From: Falsochrobactrum ovis
GTDB lineage: Bacteria > Pseudomonadota > Alphaproteobacteria > Rhizobiales > Rhizobiaceae
DNA: 64,000 nucleotides
NCBI RefSeq assembly: GCF_003259955.1
Contig: NZ_QLMK01000003.1
Span: forward strand, 124,001-188,000
Reading direction: 5' to 3'
The position numbers and the translations under genes were made by a program. The notes beneath the pieces were generated by a model. The model was not told the DNA's origin. It was given only the letters and a program-made list of their open reading frames with translations, and made no database searches. This document shows positions 27,637 through 36,242 of the stretch, one piece after another. Numbering within the stretch: position 1 is the stretch's first letter; every line of letters begins with the position of its first letter.

Positions 27637-28500
27637 TCAATTAACGCCATGAGTTCCGTCATAGCCATTTACTATTGGCGGTAACCAGCCTTCGGGCAAA
27701 CCCACCGGTTTATAAATCTCAACTTCAAGCGGATAGCATTGAGCATTGTCTGAAGAATGCTCTGTCGAACAATCGCCGCCGGGACAAGCCGACATGCAAC
27801 CAATGAGATCGATTTCAGCAAAAAATTCGAGATAGTCGTCCCGACGAACCGGGCTTGCCTTCATGAAATATTGTCCAGTGTCGCGTGTAAAGCCTGTGCA
27901 CATGAAAACATTGAGCACGTCATGGATATGCTCACTGGCCTTTTCCAGCGACATGCCGGTTTCGATCGCAAAAGCTCGAGTGAGGTTGGAATGGCAGCAA
28001 TGATGATACTGCCCGCCATTGCTCAAAAGATTATGAGTATAGGGATCGCATCTTGTCCCAATCACGTCGTGAACAGACCCGCCATATTCGTCATAACCAT
28101 ACCAATCGAGCGTATCATGAGTTATGGTCGCGATCGGTCGGAGATAGGGGAAGTTAGAAAAAAGCTGGTCTCCGAGTCCTACATGAGAACCGTTAAGCGC
28201 CCGCGTCTTTCCCGTATAAAGCCGTTCGTTCAGATCATTGGCATTAAACAGGTTAAGATCGCCTACCTGTGGGCCATCGCTACAGACGATGCGAAAAAAA
28301 TGCCCAGCTGGAACATGCCAGCAAGCAGCGTCACGCGGCGCGACCCTGACACGATTTATGATCTGAAGATCATCTCGAAGAGCGCGATATGCAGCAAGAT
28401 TAGCGCGTGGCAATCTATCAACCGGATAACAGATAACCGGATTAATCGCCCGGCGAGCCGCCGCATCTTCCGGAGCCACAGTGATTGGCTGCGGTTTCAT
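27637..28500 (-). CDS. DUF1989 / urea carboxylase-associated family protein
   Basis: 287 residues. ATG at 28500 is chosen over 28542 because GGAGGTGGAGGG is just upstream. Core family features: VPAGHFFRIV, GPQVGDLNLFNA, and the metal-ligand-like cysteines in YHHCCHSN and MSACPGGDCS. DUF1989 proteins are found beside urea carboxylase, and a pair of them forms carboxyguanidine deiminase in guanidine breakdown. Here there is only one copy and no urea carboxylase or allophanate hydrolase in the window, so the role may differ. About 60 bases upstream of the Fsr-type exporter on the same strand, possibly cotranscribed. Confidence 0.82.
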   Translation of the reverse strand: MKPQPITVAPEDAAARRAINPVICYPVDRLPRANLAAYRALRDDLQIINRVRVAPRDAACWHVPAGHFFRIVCSDGPQVGDLNLFNANDLNERLYTGKTRALNGSHVGLGDQLFSNFPYLRPIATITHDTLDWYGYDEYGGSVHDVIGTRCDPYTHNLLSNGGQYHHCCHSNLTRAFAIETGMSLEKASEHIHDVLNVFMCTGFTRDTGQYFMKASPVRRDDYLEFFAEIDLIGCMSACPGGDCSTEHSSDNAQCYPLEVEIYKPVGLPEGWLPPIVNGYDGTHGVN

Positions 28501-28641
28501 CCCTCCACCTCCCTCAATCATGCCCCCGAACGGGCCGGGCATAATCCTATATTATTATGAATGGGGGTACGCAGCCCGTTGAGCGAAGTCAATCGCTGTC
28601 TTGCTCTTCTCCTGCGGCTTTCGCCGAAAGCGCACCGCACA

Positions 28642-28683
28642 GCGAAGGGCGAAGGGCGAAGGGCGAAGGGCGAAGGGCGAAGA
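28642..28683. repeat. Seven-base tandem repeat (GCGAAGG)
   Basis: Five perfect consecutive copies of GCGAAGG (28642-28676) followed by a sixth that diverges at its last base (GCGAAGA). It lies between the stop of the minus-strand aldehyde dehydrogenase and the start of the DUF1989 gene, next to a GCTTTCG-C-CGAAAGC inverted repeat at about 28617-28631. Copy number is likely to vary between strains. Confidence 0.85.
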
Positions 28684-28781
28684 ATGAGCCGCCACCATTG
28701 AAAAAATTGCAAAGAAAATTGAAACCGGACTGCTTGCGGCAGCCGCTAAATGGGGGCTGCCGCATCAGACTTGGATTTGGA

Positions 28782-30233
28782 TTAGGAATCGACACTCCAA
28801 CCGGAGATCTGTTTGGAGTCCATGAACTCCTCAAGTCCCATTACCCCGCCTTCACGAGCGCGTCCCGATGCTTTGATGCCACCAAAGGGGGAGCCTGCGC
28901 CACGCGATTCGCCATTCATTTCGATCATGCCTGCACGCAATTTCCGACTGAGCCTATTGCGACGCTCGCCATCCTGCGATTGAACGTAGTTGGTCAGACC
29001 GTAAATCGTGTCATTAGCAATTTCGACAGCCTCGTCTTCACTATCAAATGGAATGATCGAAAGAACAGGACCGAAAATTTCCTGACGAGCGATGGACATT
29101 TCGTTATTCACATCGGCAAACACCGTGGGGCGAACAAAATAACCGCGATTGACGCCTTCAGGTAGGCCCGGACCACCGGCAACCAGCCGAGCTCCTTCAT
29201 CAATACCTTTCTGAATCAAGTCCTGAATCTTGTCCCATTGCGTCTTACTGACCACCGGACCAATATGTTTGCCCGGCAAATGTCCAGAGGCAACTTGTGT
29301 TTCTTTTGCCACGCGGGCGGCGGTCTCAACTGCCTGGTCATAAATCGAACGCTCAACCAACATTCGCGTTGGCGCATTGCAGGACTGACCAGAATTGTTG
29401 AAGCAATGACGGGCACCGCGAACGACTGCTTCGGAATCAGCATCGGCGAAGATCAGATTGGCACCCTTACCGCCAAGCTCCAGGGTGACTTTTTTCAGAG
29501 TATCCGCAGCGGCTTTGGTAATAGCGATGCCAGCCCGGGTTGATCCGGTAAAGCTGATCATATCGATATCTGGATGGGTGGAAAGCTGGGTTCCGACACC
29601 CGCCCCGTCGCCATTGACCATATTGACCACGCCCGCTGGCACGCCAGCCTCGTGAACAAACTCCATAAACAATGCCGAAGAAAGTGGCGCGATTTCAGAT
29701 GGTTTCAAAATGGCGGTATTACCGCCAAGCATGGCAGGAATTACTTTCAGCGTGACTTGGTTCATTGGCCAGTTCCATGGGGTAATCAGACCAACCACGC
29801 CGACCGGCTCCCACGCCACCATCGTAGTCGGCGCATGATCGCCCAATGGAGCAATGAACTTGAAGTTTCGAAAAGCTGTAATGAAGTTTTCAATATGCTG
29901 GGCACCCACGCCGACCTGATCGGCAAGCGCCATATCCTGCGGAGCGCCCATTTCCATGGTCATGGCCTCAGCCATTTCCTTGGCACGGCGCTTATAGATT
30001 TCAAGAATTTTTTCGACATATGCCAGACGCTCGGAAGGCGAAGTCTGCGACCAGCTTGGAAATGCTGCCTTTGCCGCCGCAACCGCGCGATTGGTATCAT
30101 CCTCCGCCCCAAGGCTGATAACGGCCACTGCCTCTTCCGTGGACGGGTCGATCACTTCAAGATCGTTCGGACGCACCGGATCTACCCAAGCTCCCCCGAT
30201 GTAAAATTTACGCTTATCCAATAATGCGGCCAT
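28782..30233 (-). CDS. NAD-dependent aldehyde dehydrogenase family protein
   Basis: 483-residue aldehyde dehydrogenase. Visible active site: ITPWNWPMNQ (Asn), VTLELGGKGANLIF (Glu) and NNSGQSCNAPTRML (catalytic Cys); EIFGPVLSIIPF is also conserved. ATG at 30233 follows AAGGAGG by five or six bases; an upstream extension to 30308 is open but unlike any family N-terminus. Substrate unknown; aldehydes of 3-8 carbons are common for this branch. It is the first gene before the repeat and the DUF1989 gene on the same strand. Confidence 0.9.
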   Translation of the reverse strand: MAALLDKRKFYIGGAWVDPVRPNDLEVIDPSTEEAVAVISLGAEDDTNRAVAAAKAAFPSWSQTSPSERLAYVEKILEIYKRRAKEMAEAMTMEMGAPQDMALADQVGVGAQHIENFITAFRNFKFIAPLGDHAPTTMVAWEPVGVVGLITPWNWPMNQVTLKVIPAMLGGNTAILKPSEIAPLSSALFMEFVHEAGVPAGVVNMVNGDGAGVGTQLSTHPDIDMISFTGSTRAGIAITKAAADTLKKVTLELGGKGANLIFADADSEAVVRGARHCFNNSGQSCNAPTRMLVERSIYDQAVETAARVAKETQVASGHLPGKHIGPVVSKTQWDKIQDLIQKGIDEGARLVAGGPGLPEGVNRGYFVRPTVFADVNNEMSIARQEIFGPVLSIIPFDSEDEAVEIANDTIYGLTNYVQSQDGERRNRLSRKLRAGMIEMNGESRGAGSPFGGIKASGRAREGGVMGLEEFMDSKQISGWSVDS

Positions 30234-30784
30234 GATGTCCTCCTTCTGGTCGCGGTATACCGCCCATGGGCAGCCGACAATGACGACTGCCCATGGCACT
30301 TGTATCATGTCATTTTATGATTTGGCATAAAACCGTACAATTTCCATCTTTGTAATAGCTGTGCCATCTTATTCATTTCGTCGGAAATCGAATAGGCACG
30401 AAATCCACCTCTATGCCTGCAGCAAAAACATCGATCGAGATTAAAAGTTTTAAACACAACTATTATGTCGGGTGATGCAGTTTGTTAAAACCGACGCCCC
30501 CCGTTTCGAGATTATGCTTGATATTTCTCCAGAATTTTGGAGCCGATCTCTACACCAACCGGAAATACCGACTGCGTGGCAAAGTAAATTAAATATTGCT
30601 AACGATTAAATTAATCGAACATCTGGCCTTGTAAAAATAAGAACCATCGCTTATATTGAGTGTATCGATTTTGTTTCTGAATGTATCTGGGCCGACTGCT
30701 CAATTTCTTTCTTTCAATCTCGTGTAATCAGGCAGCGGATAGTTCCGCTTTATGTCAACCATGCGAAATTGAAAGGAATTCAAT
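30234..30784. other. Divergent control region of aldehyde dehydrogenase and cold-shock gene
   Basis: About 550 AT-rich bases without a credible gene. The right-hand 150-200 bases probably form the long 5' untranslated leader usual for CspA-type messages; I could not identify a precise cold-box or promoter. Confidence 0.45.
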
Positions 30785-30994
30785 ATGGCAAACGGTACAG
30801 TAAAATTCTTCAACACCACCAAAGGTTTTGGTTTCATTCAGCCCGATGATGGTGCTGCAGATGTATTCGTACATATATCGGCTGTTGAACGCTCAGGACT
30901 TTCGAGCCTTCACGAAGGTCAAAAAGTGAGCTTTGAAGTTGTTGCAGACCGTCGTTCAGGCAAGTCTGCCGCTGAAAATCTTCAGGCACTTTAA
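30785..30994 (+). CDS. Cold-shock protein, CspA family
   Basis: 69-residue single cold-shock domain, an RNA chaperone. RNP1 is GFGFIQP and RNP2 is DVFVHIS; the opening [18 protein letters not shown] and closing GKSAAENLQ are standard. ATG is preceded by AAAGGAA with seven-base spacing, and an intrinsic terminator follows about 70 bases after the stop. Several Csp paralogues normally exist in these bacteria, so no specific gene symbol is given. Confidence 0.95.
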   Translation: MANGTVKFFNTTKGFGFIQPDDGAADVFVHISAVERSGLSSLHEGQKVSFEVVADRRSGKSAAENLQAL

Positions 30995-31063
30995 TTAGTG
31001 TCTTAAATATTGTTTCCAATCTGTGACCACGGATGTACTGGCGCAGATTGTTGAGACGATTGG

Positions 31064-31091
31064 AAGGTCGGGGAATTCCCGGCCTTTTTTT
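31064..31091 (+). terminator. Intrinsic terminator after cold-shock gene
   Basis: AAGGTCGGG / TCCCGGCCTT stem around 31064-31085 with one G-U pair and a run of seven T (31085-31091). About 70 bases beyond the csp stop codon. Confidence 0.85.
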
Positions 31092-31213
31092 AACCGTTGG
31101 AAGCGCATTCCGACCAATGTGACACGGTTTTCGGACAAGTTGCGCGTCAATCCGTCTCCGGCTCATTCAATAAAAAATTGATGCGCCTGAACGATGAACG
31201 AAACGAGGTTCGA

Positions 31214-31390
31214 ATGAATAGACCCCGGACGGAGTATCTCAAAGCCGCCGCTTCTTTGAACGCTAGTGCGGCTGAAGTTGAGAAGGCTCGCCAGCAAATG
31301 TCGCAACCTTCGACTGACTGGAGCAAGCTTGCCAATATACTCCGCCGTTCTGGTGGTGGTTCTTCAAGAACGCGTTCGCAACGCTTTTAA
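31214..31390 (+). CDS. Small hypothetical protein, 58 residues
   Basis: ATG at 31214 follows ACGAGG by about five bases. Product starts MNRPRTEYLKAAASLNAS and continues with a helical, charged segment and a Ser/Gly/Arg-rich end. No recognised domain, no signal peptide or membrane helix. It sits between the csp terminator and another small gene, so it may be the first gene of a short unit with the next one and rpsU. Unknown function. Confidence 0.5.
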   Translation: MNRPRTEYLKAAASLNASAAEVEKARQQMSQPSTDWSKLANILRRSGGGSSRTRSQRF

Positions 31391-31447
31391 CGCATTGCTT
31401 CCCTCGAGTATCAGAAGCAGCGCTCTGACCATTGATAGGAAATGGCA

Positions 31448-31666
31448 ATGCAAAATCAAAATAATCCGGGCTTGAATAAAGACAATCTCTTTAAAAAGCC
31501 GCTCACTCGCATGGAGAGTAAACACGCCGAAACAGATCGCGTTGCGAGAGAAATTTTAGATAGCGAAAAAGCAGCCGCATCAGCAAAGACCAAGCGGCTT
31601 AGAGCAGCGCGTTTGGAACGGGCTGAACTTACCGACCCAATTCCCGCAACTCGGAAAAGACAATGA
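31448..31666 (+). CDS. Small basic hypothetical protein, 72 residues
   Basis: Lysine/arginine/alanine-rich coiled protein; core KKPLTRMESKHAETDRVARE and AKTKRLRAARLERAE. ATG at 31448 has TAGGA seven bases upstream; ATG 31442 is possible but too close to it. From memory, proteins with this RMESK...RAARL pattern are widespread short hypotheticals of Hyphomicrobiales. It precedes rpsU by about 90 bases, so an RNA- or ribosome-related role is conceivable but not shown. Confidence 0.65.
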   Translation: MQNQNNPGLNKDNLFKKPLTRMESKHAETDRVAREILDSEKAAASAKTKRLRAARLERAELTDPIPATRKRQ

Positions 31667-31755
31667 TGTAGAATAAAGGTCTCCGTTACTACGATCATGT
31701 TTTTGAAGAGCATCACTTTAACAGTTTAGCAGCTGATGCTGTAAAAGGAGGTAAC

Positions 31756-32043
31756 TTGCAAGTTATAGTACGTGATAACAATGTGGATCAGGCACTTCGG
31801 GCGCTCAAAAAAAAGATGCAACGCGAAGGCATATTCCGCGAACTTAAAGCACGTCGTGCGTATGAAAAGCCGTCGGAACGCCGCACACGAGAAAAAGGCG
31901 AAGCCATTCGTCGTGCGCGAAAAGACGCAAGGAAGAGAGCACAGAGAGAAGGTTTGCTACCCCGCCCCAAGAGGAAGTCTCTTCCGGCTCGTCCTAGCAG
32001 GCCTTCACCTACGCCACCTTCATCCTCGGATGCAGCAGCATAA
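31756..32043 (+). CDS. rpsU: 30S ribosomal protein S21
   Basis: 95 residues. [19 protein letters not shown] and [11 protein letters not shown] are S21 hallmarks. It starts at TTG 31756 with a near-perfect AAAGGAGGT four to five bases upstream, so the rare start codon is credible. The C-terminus carries a Pro/Ser/Arg-rich tail ([15 protein letters not shown]) beyond the ~70-residue core, as in other alphaproteobacteria. A strong hairpin follows. Located close to a cold-shock gene, an arrangement seen in related genomes as I recall. Confidence 0.95.
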   Translation: MQVIVRDNNVDQALRALKKKMQREGIFRELKARRAYEKPSERRTREKGEAIRRARKDARKRAQREGLLPRPKRKSLPARPSRPSPTPPSSSDAAA

Positions 32044-32080
32044 TAAATTGCTGCTTACTGAGACGATAGACTAATCCATT

Positions 32081-32118
32081 AAAGCACATTGCATCCGTTT
32101 TGGAGCAATGTGCTTTTT
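32081..32118 (+). terminator. Intrinsic terminator after rpsU
   Basis: Perfect 12-base stem AAAGCACATTGC (32081-32092) / GCAATGTGCTTT (32105-32116) with a 12-base loop, ending in TTTTT. Confidence 0.88.
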
Positions 32119-32252
32119 GCAATTAGCAAATCGTTGAGATAGCGCGCCACCACCAAATTGGAGCGTCATCGTTTCTTCATATATCCGTCATCTCACTGCA
32201 ATGTTCGGACTTCAAAGCTCGCCTCGGTTTCAATTTGGTTCCGAGGTTTCTT

Positions 32253-34445
32253 ATGAACAGACGTCCGATCACGCTGGCACTTTTGACAGCGCTTTCCGCT
32301 TCCGTGGCTTTTTCTGCCGCAGCCGAGCCGGTTTTCAACCGCATTGCATCATTTTCCGTTGTCGATAATCTTCCCGCTGGCGCTGATAAGTCAAAACCGA
32401 CTTCCTCTGAAATCATCACTGTGACAGAAGATGGCAATACGCTGATTTATTCCGACAGCCCTTATGGTGCGATTGGCTTTATTGATATCACCGATCCAAA
32501 AACGCCAAAAGCGGGTGGAATTCTCCAAGTTGATGGCGAGCCTACTTCGGTAGCAGTCGCGGGATCACGCGTATTTGCTGGCGTGAACACATCGGAAAGC
32601 TATACATCCCCTTCTGGTCGTTTAGATATTATCGATATTGCGAGCCGAAAAATCGAAAATAGCTGTGATCTTGGTGGGCAACCGGATTCTGTGGCCGTAT
32701 CAGACGATCAGAAATATCTGGCCGTTGCTATTGAAAATGAACGAGACGAAGATCTCAATAATGGAGAACTCCCGCAATTACCGGCCGGTTATTTGACTAT
32801 TTTTAACATGCAAAACGGTCAAATTGATTGCGCGACCATGAAAAAAGTCGATCTCACCGGCATTGCAGAAATAGGCACTGACGATCCCGAGCCGGAATTT
32901 GTTTCATTTAATACTCTCAACCAAATTGCTGTCACGCTTCAGGAAAACAATCACATAGCTATCATTGATGCTGAGACCGGCGAGATCATCTCACATTTTT
33001 CTGCTGGTCATGTCGATCTTGACAAGATCGATACCAAAAAAGATGGCCAGATTACCTTCGATAGTGAATTGAAATCTGTTGCACGCGAGCCTGACACCAT
33101 AAAATGGGTCGATAATGACCGTATATTGATTGCGAATGAGGGTGACTATAAGGGCGGATCACGTGGTTTTTCCATTTTCTCCAAAGATGGAAAGCTGCTC
33201 TATGAATCCGGGGCAACGCTTGAGCATCAGATTGCCGCCGCCGGTCATTATCCAGATAAACGCAATAAGAAAGGCATTGAACCCGAAGGGGCCGAAGTTG
33301 GTAAATTTGGTGAAACCAACTATCTTTTTGTTGCAAGCGAACGCGGATCCATCGTTGGCGTTTATAAAGATACGGGCAGTGAACCTGAATTGCTGCAATT
33401 GCTACCATCTGGCATTGGACCTGAAGGTCTGCTTGCAATCCCATCGCGTAATCTTTTCGTAACAGCTAACGAAACCGATCTTGGCGAAGATGGTGGCGCG
33501 CGTTCACATGTTATGATTTACGAATTACAAGATGCTCCTGCTCAATATCCGCAATTGGTTTCTGAATTTAGCCAGGAAGGAACGCCAATCGGATGGGGCG
33601 CACTCTCGGGCATGGTGGCGGATGAAAATAAGGACGGTATTTTCTATGCCGTTTCCGACTCGGCCTATCACGCAGCACCCACCATTTACACAATCGATGC
33701 CAATCAGCAGCCAGCGAAGATTACTTCGGCGCTTGTGGTAAAACGTGGCAAGGATGCAGCCCAGAAAATCGATTTGGAAGGTATCACAACCGATGGCGAA
33801 GGTGGATTCTGGCTCGCCAATGAAGGCGATCAAGCAAAACTCGTTCCGCATGCAATCTTCAATGTTGACGAGAGTGGCGTGATCAAGAAAGAGATCGCTC
33901 TTCCCGCGGAGCTGCTCAAACATCAAACTCGCTTTGGTCTTGAGGGTATCACCCGCGTTGGCGAAGGCGATGATGCCACTTTGTGGATGGTTATCCAGCG
34001 CGAATGGGCCGACGATGATGAAGGCCATGTTAAAATTCTTGCTTATAACATCAAAGATAAAAGCTGGAAGGCGGTTGCCTATCCTCTTGATCCGAAAGAA
34101 AAAGGCTGGGTTGGACTTTCGGAAGTGACCGCCCATAATGGCGATCTCTATATTATCGAACGGGATAATTTGATCGGTGCTGAGGCAGTAAACAAACGCC
34201 TTTATAAGGTTGCACTCGCCGACCTTAATCCCGTGGAACTGGGTGAAAATCTGCCAGTCGCTACCAAGGTTTTGGTGCGTGATTTCATTCCTGATCTCAA
34301 GCAGCTCAATGGTTTTGTGCCAGATAAGGTCGAGGGTTTTGCCATTACCAAATCGGGCAATGCCTTTGTTGTGACCGATAATGATGGCGTTGACGGCAGC
34401 AATGGTGAAACTCAGTTCTTCACCATCGGCAAGATCGACGGCTGA
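32253..34445 (+). CDS. Large exported protein with phytase/esterase-like beta-propeller
   Basis: 730 residues. ATG at 32253 follows CGAGG by six bases and gives a signal peptide (MNRRPITLALLTALSASVAF, cleavage near SAAA-EPV). The N-terminal ~400 residues carry repeated propeller-like units (GYLTIFN, NHIAIIDAETGEII, RILIANEGDYKGGSRGFSIF), and the C-terminal ~300 residues match the esterase-like activity of phytase domain (EGITTDGEGGFWLANEG, EGITRVGEGDD, KVEGFAITKSGNAFVVTDNDG). Likely periplasmic; perhaps hydrolyses a phosphate ester. The catalytic role is not provable from sequence. Own promoter region and terminator. Confidence 0.82.
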   Translation: MNRRPITLALLTALSASVAFSAAAEPVFNRIASFSVVDNLPAGADKSKPTSSEIITVTEDGNTLIYSDSPYGAIGFIDITDPKTPKAGGILQVDGEPTSVAVAGSRVFAGVNTSESYTSPSGRLDIIDIASRKIENSCDLGGQPDSVAVSDDQKYLAVAIENERDEDLNNGELPQLPAGYLTIFNMQNGQIDCATMKKVDLTGIAEIGTDDPEPEFVSFNTLNQIAVTLQENNHIAIIDAETGEIISHFSAGHVDLDKIDTKKDGQITFDSELKSVAREPDTIKWVDNDRILIANEGDYKGGSRGFSIFSKDGKLLYESGATLEHQIAAAGHYPDKRNKKGIEPEGAEVGKFGETNYLFVASERGSIVGVYKDTGSEPELLQLLPSGIGPEGLLAIPSRNLFVTANETDLGEDGGARSHVMIYELQDAPAQYPQLVSEFSQEGTPIGWGALSGMVADENKDGIFYAVSDSAYHAAPTIYTIDANQQPAKITSALVVKRGKDAAQKIDLEGITTDGEGGFWLANEGDQAKLVPHAIFNVDESGVIKKEIALPAELLKHQTRFGLEGITRVGEGDDATLWMVIQREWADDDEGHVKILAYNIKDKSWKAVAYPLDPKEKGWVGLSEVTAHNGDLYIIERDNLIGAEAVNKRLYKVALADLNPVELGENLPVATKVLVRDFIPDLKQLNGFVPDKVEGFAITKSGNAFVVTDNDGVDGSNGETQFFTIGKIDG

Positions 34446-34468
34446 TTGTCACATTCTTCTAAACTGGG

Positions 34469-34496
34469 ACGCCGCGCATGAGAGCGCGGCGTTTTT
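34469..34496 (+). terminator. Intrinsic terminator after phytase-like gene
   Basis: Nine-base G/C-rich stem ACGCCGCGC / GCGCGGCGT with an ATGAGA loop followed by TTTT. It also separates the convergent aconitase-X operon. Confidence 0.87.
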
Positions 34497-34508
34497 ACGC
34501 TTACATAT

Positions 34509-36209
34509 TCACGAAAACCAGCCGGATCGGCGTGGTGCGACCCTGCCGTGAATTGCCGCTTCTACGCAATCGGAAAGACTGCCAAACCGCACAATCCTGC
34601 CAGATAGGCCGGGACCATAATGAGCATATTTCCCAGAATTCGTGATAAGGGCACGGGTCCTTATCGGAAACACCGGCTCTGAGATTGAGCACCAGCAGAG
34701 ATCGGGTAAAAGTTGGACATCCATCATTTGCAGACGTTTAAACGTGCCGTCTTTTTGGCAAGCGTCGATAACTGAATGGCCCGCCGTGATGATGATCGCG
34801 GTTTGAGATTTGCGTGTCTGTCCAGCAAGTGCAATTGATAATCTTTCGGCAAAGGCGCGACATTCTTCAAGCGAGGCATGCGGACTGCCGATGGCCACCA
34901 GTTCAACCTCTTCCGGGCCTGAATTCAGGCTCGTCCATGCCTCTATCAGCTCGTTAGCAGAAATTTTCACGAAATCCGCATCCGCTGCCGCCGAGAGATG
35001 TGCCTCGGGTGTCACACCTTCAATATGCAGCATCGGTGCTGCTGATGTCGTGCCAAAGGCCGCACATAAAGCCTTAAGATCATCGCGTGAGGGTTGACCC
35101 GCTGCAAGACCACGCAAAAGCGGAATGCAATCGGGTGCTTTTTTGCCAGCGAGATAACCGACTACCGGCCAAAAACCATCATCCAGCGCGTCCGGCAAGT
35201 CTACATCAATAATGCGGGATGCTTTCCGATTTTCCTCAAGATAGACACCAGAATTGGGCGCTCGGCCTGTCAGAGCAATGAAAAGATCAAGAAAATCAGG
35301 ATGTTTTGCCGTTCTCGCTCCTAGAACTGTGTTCGCAAATACAACGGCATTGGATTCCGCCCAAGCGATGGCGTCGCCCGTTTTTGGAGCGCTATCAAGC
35401 AAATAGGGTGAACATGTGAAACTTGGTTGGCACCCCATGCGGACATAGGCTTTTGCAAGTCGCGCTGCGGATTCTCCAAAGCCGACTGGAACGCCTTGGT
35501 TTTGCCAATTGGCCAAATCGACAGAAATCGCGTTCATTGTTGTGGGAATGCGCACTTTTGCTCCCATATCAGCGATTTTCTCGGCAAATATCAGATTGGC
35601 AGGGCTGGCATAAATGCAACCATCAATATGCCCCTGACGAACGTCAATTAGCCCTTGCGCGCCCTGTTGGTTGGCCATAGCGCAAATTATGCGCATTGCC
35701 TGACGAACGGCTTCCCCCTCTTCTCCAGCCAGCATTGCTTGGTCAGATGCGTTGAGATCAAGCGCCTCAAGCGCCGGTGCTTCAAGCGCCACCTTGATCT
35801 CATCCGCTTCAATCAAGTTTGGGCTAATTTTCAACTTCTGCACGCGCGACAAAAGCTCGAATTTATCAGGTGCAAGACGGATAACTGGAAGCGATTTTCC
35901 AAACATCTCGCTGCCAATCAATGCGCCCAGCGTCAATATATCTTCCGCTTCGCTAAAGATGAGTGCGGCGGGCGAGCGGTCTTTCAGGATCATATCAAGG
36001 ATAACCCCTGATCCTGAACAGGAACCACGGCTGGTTGGCATGAACAACACGCTGCCCGTCAGGCAGGTACCATGCAACGGGTGATGCACATCGGTAACTT
36101 TACCGGTAGCCGGGTCAACGCCACCCCAAAAGCTCAGCCCTTCCTTACAGGAAATCACCGGCCCTTCTACAGAGCCGGTGAGAACTGCAATCGATTTTTC
36201 ATGCCCCAT
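34509..36209 (-). CDS. Aconitase X, fused small and large subunits (cis-3-hydroxyproline dehydratase-like)
   Basis: 566 residues. The first ~135 are the swivelling small domain (DUF126-like), including [17 protein letters not shown]; the remainder is the large aconitase-X domain (DUF521-like) with [11 protein letters not shown], the cysteine-bearing [13 protein letters not shown] and [20 protein letters not shown]. Fused AcnX enzymes include cis-3-hydroxy-L-proline dehydratase, an Fe-S hydro-lyase giving pyrroline-2-carboxylate. Start ATG at 36209. Last gene of an eight-gene operon containing an importer, an FAD oxidase-like protein, an ATC-hydrolase-family protein and an M20 hydrolase. I see no pyrroline-2-carboxylate reductase in the window, so the real substrate may be a different beta-hydroxy acid. 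Confidence 0.85.
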   Translation of the reverse strand: MGHEKSIAVLTGSVEGPVISCKEGLSFWGGVDPATGKVTDVHHPLHGTCLTGSVLFMPTSRGSCSGSGVILDMILKDRSPAALIFSEAEDILTLGALIGSEMFGKSLPVIRLAPDKFELLSRVQKLKISPNLIEADEIKVALEAPALEALDLNASDQAMLAGEEGEAVRQAMRIICAMANQQGAQGLIDVRQGHIDGCIYASPANLIFAEKIADMGAKVRIPTTMNAISVDLANWQNQGVPVGFGESAARLAKAYVRMGCQPSFTCSPYLLDSAPKTGDAIAWAESNAVVFANTVLGARTAKHPDFLDLFIALTGRAPNSGVYLEENRKASRIIDVDLPDALDDGFWPVVGYLAGKKAPDCIPLLRGLAAGQPSRDDLKALCAAFGTTSAAPMLHIEGVTPEAHLSAAADADFVKISANELIEAWTSLNSGPEEVELVAIGSPHASLEECRAFAERLSIALAGQTRKSQTAIIITAGHSVIDACQKDGTFKRLQMMDVQLLPDLCWCSISEPVFPIRTRALITNSGKYAHYGPGLSGRIVRFGSLSDCVEAAIHGRVAPRRSGWFS

Positions 36210-36242
36210 GATGGCCTCCCCTCCATCGCTGCGAAACTGCCG

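Noticed and set aside
27757-28560. 267-codon plus-strand open frame
   Set aside because: Antisense shadow of the DUF1989 gene, with no recognisable domain.
28642-28683. CRISPR-like repeat
   Set aside because: Units are seven bases with no spacers; a simple tandem repeat.
28557-29165. 202-codon plus-strand open frame starting over the 7-base repeat
   Set aside because: Reads through the minisatellite and then antisense to the aldehyde dehydrogenase; no start signals.
33525-34136. 203-codon minus-strand open frame
   Set aside because: Antisense to the phytase-like gene, which has clear signal peptide and domain motifs.
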